Below, piece after piece: positions 5,997 to 9,111 of a DNA stretch of 9,111 nt. Positions within the stretch are counted from its first letter, which is position 1. Each line of letters opens with the position of its first letter. The notes under the pieces were generated by a model that was not told the DNA's origin, made no database searches, and worked only from the letters and a program-made list of their open reading frames with translations. A program made the translations under genes and the position numbers. This stretch comes from Betaproteobacteria bacterium (GTDB taxonomy: Bacteria; Pseudomonadota; Gammaproteobacteria; Burkholderiales; Burkholderiaceae): positions 1-9,111 of the forward strand of contig JAGWXN010000129.1 of the NCBI GenBank assembly GCA_018969885.1. Reading direction: 5' to 3'.

Positions 5997-7091
5997 ATGG
6001 CTCAGCTTCCAGCAAACGATTACCTCACCCTGCACGAGATCATCCAACAGGCCCGGCTCAATCTCGGTAACCACGCCTGGCACTACATCGTGGGCGGCGC
6101 GGAAACCGAAACCACGATGCGGCGCAATCGCTGGGCCATCGACAGACTGGCGCTGCGCCCGCGCGTGCTCTGCGATGTTGGCGATACCGACGCGGGCATT
6201 GACTGGTTCGGGCGGCGGCTTCGCCTGCCTATCCTGTTCGCACCGGTGGGCGGCCTCGAACATTTCTGGGAAAGCGGGCCGATTCCCGTGACCCAGGCTG
6301 CGGGGGAATTCGGCGTGCCGCACATGCTGAGTTCGGTCTGCGCCTGCGATGTAGGCGACGTCGCCCGCAGCGCCCCCGAGGCGCTCAAGTTGTTTCAACT
6401 CTATGTGCATGGCGATCCGCAGTGGGTCGACGATACCCTCGATCGTGTGATCGAACTGGGCTTCGAACAGGTCTGCCTCACGGTGGATACGGCGGTCTAC
6501 AGCCGGCGCGAGCGCGATCTCGCCCAGCGCAATATCCGTCGCGCCAATGTGCCAGGCCGGCACTGGCAGGCAAAGCTCACCTGGAAGGATATCGACCGCG
6601 TTCGCTCGCGGATCCGCGTGCCGCTGATCCTCAAGGGCATCGCCACCGCTGAGGACGCGCGGCTTGCGGTCGAGCATGGTGTGGACGCGGTCTACGTGTC
6701 CAACCACGGCGGCCGACAACTCGATCACGGGCAGGGAACGATGGAGGTACTGCCCGAAGTCGTCGACGCAGTCGACGGTCGCGCGCGAGTGATCGTTGAT
6801 GGTGGGTTCTGTCGCGGTACCGATGTGGTGAAGGCCCTTTGCGCTGGCGCCGACCTGGTGGGAATCGGACGACTGCAGTGCGCCGCTCTGGCAGCGGGCG
6901 GCAAGCCCACCGTGCTGCGCCTGCTCGAACTGCTTGAATCTGAGATTCGGATTGCAATGGCGCTCGCAGGCGCTGCCCGACGAGCTGATCTGGGGCGTCG
7001 TCATCTGGCCGTGAGCGAGTCCATGCTGCCCACCCATACCTGGGGAGCGTTTCCCATGCTGAACGACGATCTGTCGGCACCGCCACGATGA
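5997..7091 (+). CDS. FMN-dependent alpha-hydroxy-acid oxidizing protein (glycolate oxidase/lactate dehydrogenase family)
   Basis: Predicted TIM-barrel flavoenzyme oxidising a 2-hydroxy acid to a 2-oxo acid. Lining it up by eye with plant glycolate oxidase, the catalytic set is intact in the 364-aa product: Tyr30 (Tyr24 in the plant enzyme), Tyr136 in FQLYV (Tyr129), Arg171 in SRRERD (Arg164), Lys213 in LKGIAT (Lys230), and His237 and Arg240 in SNHGGRQLD (His254, Arg257). VDGGFCRGTDVVKALCAGADLVGIGR (267-291) forms the FMN phosphate site. Two oddities: about 24 residues are missing between Arg171 and Lys213 (loop 4), and the Trp108 position is Val114. The start has a weak AGAGA 6 nt upstream. 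It is divergent from the Bug operon and probably shares its regulation. No membrane segment is visible, so the electron acceptor (oxygen or quinone) is unresolved. Confidence 0.92.
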   Translation: MAQLPANDYLTLHEIIQQARLNLGNHAWHYIVGGAETETTMRRNRWAIDRLALRPRVLCDVGDTDAGIDWFGRRLRLPILFAPVGGLEHFWESGPIPVTQAAGEFGVPHMLSSVCACDVGDVARSAPEALKLFQLYVHGDPQWVDDTLDRVIELGFEQVCLTVDTAVYSRRERDLAQRNIRRANVPGRHWQAKLTWKDIDRVRSRIRVPLILKGIATAEDARLAVEHGVDAVYVSNHGGRQLDHGQGTMEVLPEVVDAVDGRARVIVDGGFCRGTDVVKALCAGADLVGIGRLQCAALAAGGKPTVLRLLELLESEIRIAMALAGAARRADLGRRHLAVSESMLPTHTWGAFPMLNDDLSAPPR

Positions 7092-7120
7092 AGCAGCCCA
7101 CCTTGTTCTGCTGATCGCCC

Positions 7121-8389
7121 GTGTCGTCGTTGTCGCCCATGACGCAGACCCGTTCGGCCCGAATCGACTCTCCGGCCTTGAAGGCGGTCGGGCGGGTCAT
7201 GAGTCTGGCGACTGCAGCAGCGGTTGTCCTGGCGGTGGGTCTGCCCGCTTCCATGCCGGCGCAGGCGAGCGATTCGAAGCCAGAGTCACTGCACCGCGTG
7301 AGCCTGCGCGTGCCGGGCCCGCAGGGCTTACCTGGCCGTACCACGATCGCGCCGCAGGCGATCTGCCCAGGCTTGAAGCCTGCCATGGAACGCTATCGGG
7401 AGCAGGTCCTGATCCCGATCCGCCAGTGGGCGCAGCGCGAACTGCGCCCCCTGACCGCAGAGACGGTGCTCTACCCTTTCTCTGGCCCCGATGCCGCCAC
7501 CTTGATCGCGCTCTTTGGCGAAGCAAGGCGAATGGTACTGCTCTCTCGCCAGGACGCATCGCTCGCACAACTACAACCGGTTCCCGCCAGCACCGAAATC
7601 GCTGAGTGCGCAACCCAGCATTTTTTCTACATCACCGGTTTCTATCGAACCCATGATCTGCAAGGCAAGCACGGCCCAGCACCAAGACTCATGTCACTCC
7701 TTCTCATGAGCATTGAGGCCGCTGGAATGCTGCCCGCCGCGATCTTGCCGATCCGGATTGACGATCAGGGCCAATTACAGGTTGCGCGCGACCAGCAGGT
7801 ACTCGCTGATGACGATGGTGTTTTTCGTTCTGCATGGCCCGCGTTTGACGCGCCGCCGGCAACCGAGGCCGGCCAGGCAGGTACACCCCGCCCGGCGGGC
7901 GTGCGATTCGAGATGTTTGATGAACACGGCAAGCGGCGGACCCTCGATTATCTGAGCCTGGATCTTTCGAATGCTGGCCTGCGCACCCCGAGCGCGGAAA
8001 TCGACTGGCTCTCAGGCGTCGCGACCGGTGCGGTACTGATCAAGTCCGCCTCGCATCTGCCCCAGGCCGCGCATTTTTCCAATCTGGTCCGGATCATCAC
8101 CACACGCTCGCGCGGCATCGTTCAGGACGAAACCGGTCTGGATGTGCAGGCACTCGCCGCGTTGGGCAGCATCGCGGTCCATGGCCGTTTCACTGAACCG
8201 CACGAGCTGTGGCGAGGGGCTGAGTCAATGAAGCGGCTGCGAAGCTTTACTGAGCAGCAGCCACGCCTCGGGAGCCCGCCTTTCGTTCTTGGCTACCGCA
8301 AGCCCTCGGGAACATTGATGATGGTGGCCACTCGCGCAACCGGCGAATCGCCCACCGTGCAAGGACTGCCTGGCGACGGCTGGCCCTGA
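7121..8389 (+). CDS. Exported conserved protein of unknown function (YPFSGPD-motif family)
   Basis: 422 aa from a GTG at 7121; an in-frame ATG at 7139 (residue 7) and another at 7199 (residue 27) are alternatives, and none has a good Shine-Dalgarno. The ATG at 7139 keeps the positive n-region (R11, R13, K21, R25) before the hydrophobic stretch LATAAAVVLAVGLP (29-42) and a likely cleavage after AQA (47-49), so I favour it. The mature part carries YPFSGPD (118-124), FYRTHDL (174-180), LSLDLSNAGL (278-287), LIKSASHL (306-313), IVQDETGL (333-340) and PFVLGYR (387-393). From memory, this pattern matches an uncharacterised secreted family found mainly in Bacteroidetes, Planctomycetes and cyanobacteria. 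No catalytic motif of a known enzyme is recognisable. It begins 29-47 bp after the oxidase and may be on the same transcript; its role is unknown. Confidence 0.8.
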   Translation: MSSLSPMTQTRSARIDSPALKAVGRVMSLATAAAVVLAVGLPASMPAQASDSKPESLHRVSLRVPGPQGLPGRTTIAPQAICPGLKPAMERYREQVLIPIRQWAQRELRPLTAETVLYPFSGPDAATLIALFGEARRMVLLSRQDASLAQLQPVPASTEIAECATQHFFYITGFYRTHDLQGKHGPAPRLMSLLLMSIEAAGMLPAAILPIRIDDQGQLQVARDQQVLADDDGVFRSAWPAFDAPPATEAGQAGTPRPAGVRFEMFDEHGKRRTLDYLSLDLSNAGLRTPSAEIDWLSGVATGAVLIKSASHLPQAAHFSNLVRIITTRSRGIVQDETGLDVQALAALGSIAVHGRFTEPHELWRGAESMKRLRSFTEQQPRLGSPPFVLGYRKPSGTLMMVATRATGESPTVQGLPGDGWP

Positions 8390-8396
8390 TGAAGGC

Positions 8397-8454
8397 CAGC
8401 GGATTCGAGGCCCGCTGAACAAGGCGCTTTGGGGCGGCCGCCAGGCGACCGGCC
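8397..8454. terminator. Possible hairpins between convergent genes
   Basis: The 79-bp convergent gap has two stems. CAGCGG (8397-8402) pairs with CCGCTG (8412-8417) around a 9-nt loop. GGCCG (8436-8440) pairs with CGGCC (8450-8454) around a 9-nt loop, extendable by two G-C pairs with a one-base bulge. Neither is followed by a T-run on either strand, so intrinsic termination is doubtful; they might serve as transcript 3' ends after Rho-dependent termination. Confidence 0.25.
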
Positions 8455-8468
8455 CCGGCCCTCAGAGA

Positions 8469-9059
8469 TCAGGCGAGCGTGCACGCCTCGTCAAACGACA
8501 GCCGCGGCAAACGCTGCATCACTTTTGAGGGATCACCCCGACCGATGTTGCAGAGGAAATTGCTCTTGAATCGGCCATCGGGGAAGAACTCTGCGTCGAC
8601 CTTGGCGGTATCGAAGCCCGACATGGGCCCACAGTCGAGTCCGAGCGCCCGCGCCGCCAGAATGAAATAGCCGCCCTGCATTGAGGCATTCCGGAAGGCG
8701 CTGAGATGGGCAAACTGTTCCTTGCCCGGTGCGCCGAACAGGTCTTTTGCCTCGGGGCGATGCGGGAAGGTGCGGGGCAGATGCTCATAGAAGCGGGTGT
8801 CCCAGGCGAGAATCGCAGTGCACGGCGCCGCCATCGTCTTATCGAGATTGCCAGGGCTGAGCGCGGGCCGAAGGCGCTCCTTCCCCTCCGGTGTGCGAAC
8901 AAACACGACCCGCATGGGCTGCGTGTTCATCGTGGTGGGTGCCCACTGGAGAATGTCGTAGAGCGCGCGCAGTTGGTCGTCGCTCACCGGCTCCGCAAGC
9001 CAGCCGTTCTGCGAACGCGCGTTGCGGAAAAGGGTATCGAGCGATGGGGCGTCCAGCAT
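8469..9059 (-). CDS. rutE: Nitroreductase family protein, malonic semialdehyde reductase (RutE) type
   Basis: Predicted cytoplasmic FMN/NAD(P)H oxidoreductase. E. coli RutE reduces malonic semialdehyde to 3-hydroxypropionate in pyrimidine breakdown. The 196-aa product follows RutE from end to end, as I recall that protein: RSQNGW (15-20), a PVSDDQLRALYDILQWAPT segment (24-42), VRTPEGKERLRPALSPGNLDKT (54-75), a TAILAWDTRFYEHLP segment (81-95), AFRNASMQGGYFILAARALGLDCGPMSGFD (121-150), KSNFL (165-169), NIGRGD (171-176) and RLPRLSFDEAC (183-193). The length is typical and nothing looks broken. The start has AGGAG 6 nt upstream and a promoter of its own. No other rut genes are in view on this side of the window, so it may be a solitary paralogue with a general aldehyde or nitro-reductase role; the sequence beyond 9111 could change that. 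Confidence 0.9.
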   Translation of the reverse strand: MLDAPSLDTLFRNARSQNGWLAEPVSDDQLRALYDILQWAPTTMNTQPMRVVFVRTPEGKERLRPALSPGNLDKTMAAPCTAILAWDTRFYEHLPRTFPHRPEAKDLFGAPGKEQFAHLSAFRNASMQGGYFILAARALGLDCGPMSGFDTAKVDAEFFPDGRFKSNFLCNIGRGDPSKVMQRLPRLSFDEACTLA

Positions 9060-9065
9060 GGAAAT

Positions 9066-9070
9066 CTCCT
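9066..9070 (-). promoter_or_regulatory. Ribosome binding site of the RutE-type gene
   Basis: AGGAG on the minus strand, 6 nt before the ATG whose first base is 9059. This is the strongest Shine-Dalgarno in the window and supports that start. Confidence 0.75.
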
Positions 9071-9088
9071 CAAAAATTCAGGCGCCGG

Positions 9089-9097
9089 ATCATAGCA
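9089..9097 (-). promoter_or_regulatory. Extended -10 promoter element upstream of the RutE-type gene
   Basis: On the minus strand TGC-TATGAT matches the extended -10 consensus TGn-TATAAT with one mismatch. Transcription would start near 9082, giving a leader of roughly 23 nt that carries the AGGAG site. With 17-bp spacing the -35 box would begin at 9112, just outside the window, so it cannot be checked here. Confidence 0.5.
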
Positions 9098-9111
9098 CCG
9101 GCCCCCTCTCG

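Noticed and set aside
5562..7037. 491-codon open frame on the minus strand
   Set aside because: It lies antisense to the hydroxy-acid oxidase and the start of the Bug gene, both with firm family motifs. Its translation has no recognisable domain, and long antisense frames are common in GC-rich genes.
6631..7386. 251-codon minus-strand frame across the oxidase/exported-protein junction
   Set aside because: It is antisense to conserved motifs of the oxidase (His237, Arg240) and to the signal peptide of the next gene. It has no domain signature.
1..9111. Defence system, prophage, mobile element or CRISPR array
   Set aside because: I see no transposase, integrase, terminal repeats, direct-repeat arrays or phage genes. 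All reading frames with real motifs are metabolic or transport genes, apart from the two exported proteins of unknown function, which show no defence or phage signature.

Overview
The window is GC-rich (clearly above 60% by eye) chromosomal-type DNA. It most likely comes from a betaproteobacterium of the Burkholderiales. The main clue is a Bug/TctC-family periplasmic solute receptor, a family strongly expanded in that order, sitting among small catabolic operons. I see no tRNA, rRNA, CRISPR array, transposase, integrase or attachment site. Coding density is high and every gap between genes is shorter than 125 bp.

Layout: (1) 53-2641, plus strand: a PIG3-type NAD(P)H:quinone oxidoreductase followed after 9 bp by a class I adenylate-forming (acyl-CoA synthetase type) ligase, probably one transcript. 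(2) 2760-3263, plus strand: a small secreted protein, probably an outer-membrane beta-barrel with a faint PagP-like pattern. (3) 5884 back to 3301, minus strand: a tight three-gene operon made of a Bug/TctC receptor, a LigI-like amidohydrolase (4-nt ATGA overlap) and an HpcH/HpaI-family aldolase (5-bp gap). (4) 5997-7091, plus strand, divergent from that operon: an FMN-dependent alpha-hydroxy-acid oxidase. The 112-bp divergent region holds a nested inverted repeat and a 13-bp palindrome. (5) 7121 (or 7139) to 8389, plus strand: an exported protein of a conserved family without known function. (6) 9059 back to 8469, minus strand: a RutE-type nitroreductase (malonic semialdehyde reductase family) with its own extended -10 promoter, convergent with (5).

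Taken together, segments (3) and (4) look like a small unit for the use of an organic acid. The receptor captures a carboxylate in the periplasm, the amidohydrolase could open a lactone or similar ring, the aldolase could cleave the product to pyruvate or another oxoacid, and the divergent oxidase could convert a 2-hydroxy acid to a 2-oxo acid. The substrate cannot be read from the sequence. Segment (1) could activate another carboxylic acid as its CoA thioester. No dramatic new system is visible. The points most worth a second look are the aldolase with Arg in place of the usual His, the oxidase with a loop 4 about 24 residues short, the PagP-like barrel, the exported orphan family and the structured divergent promoter.
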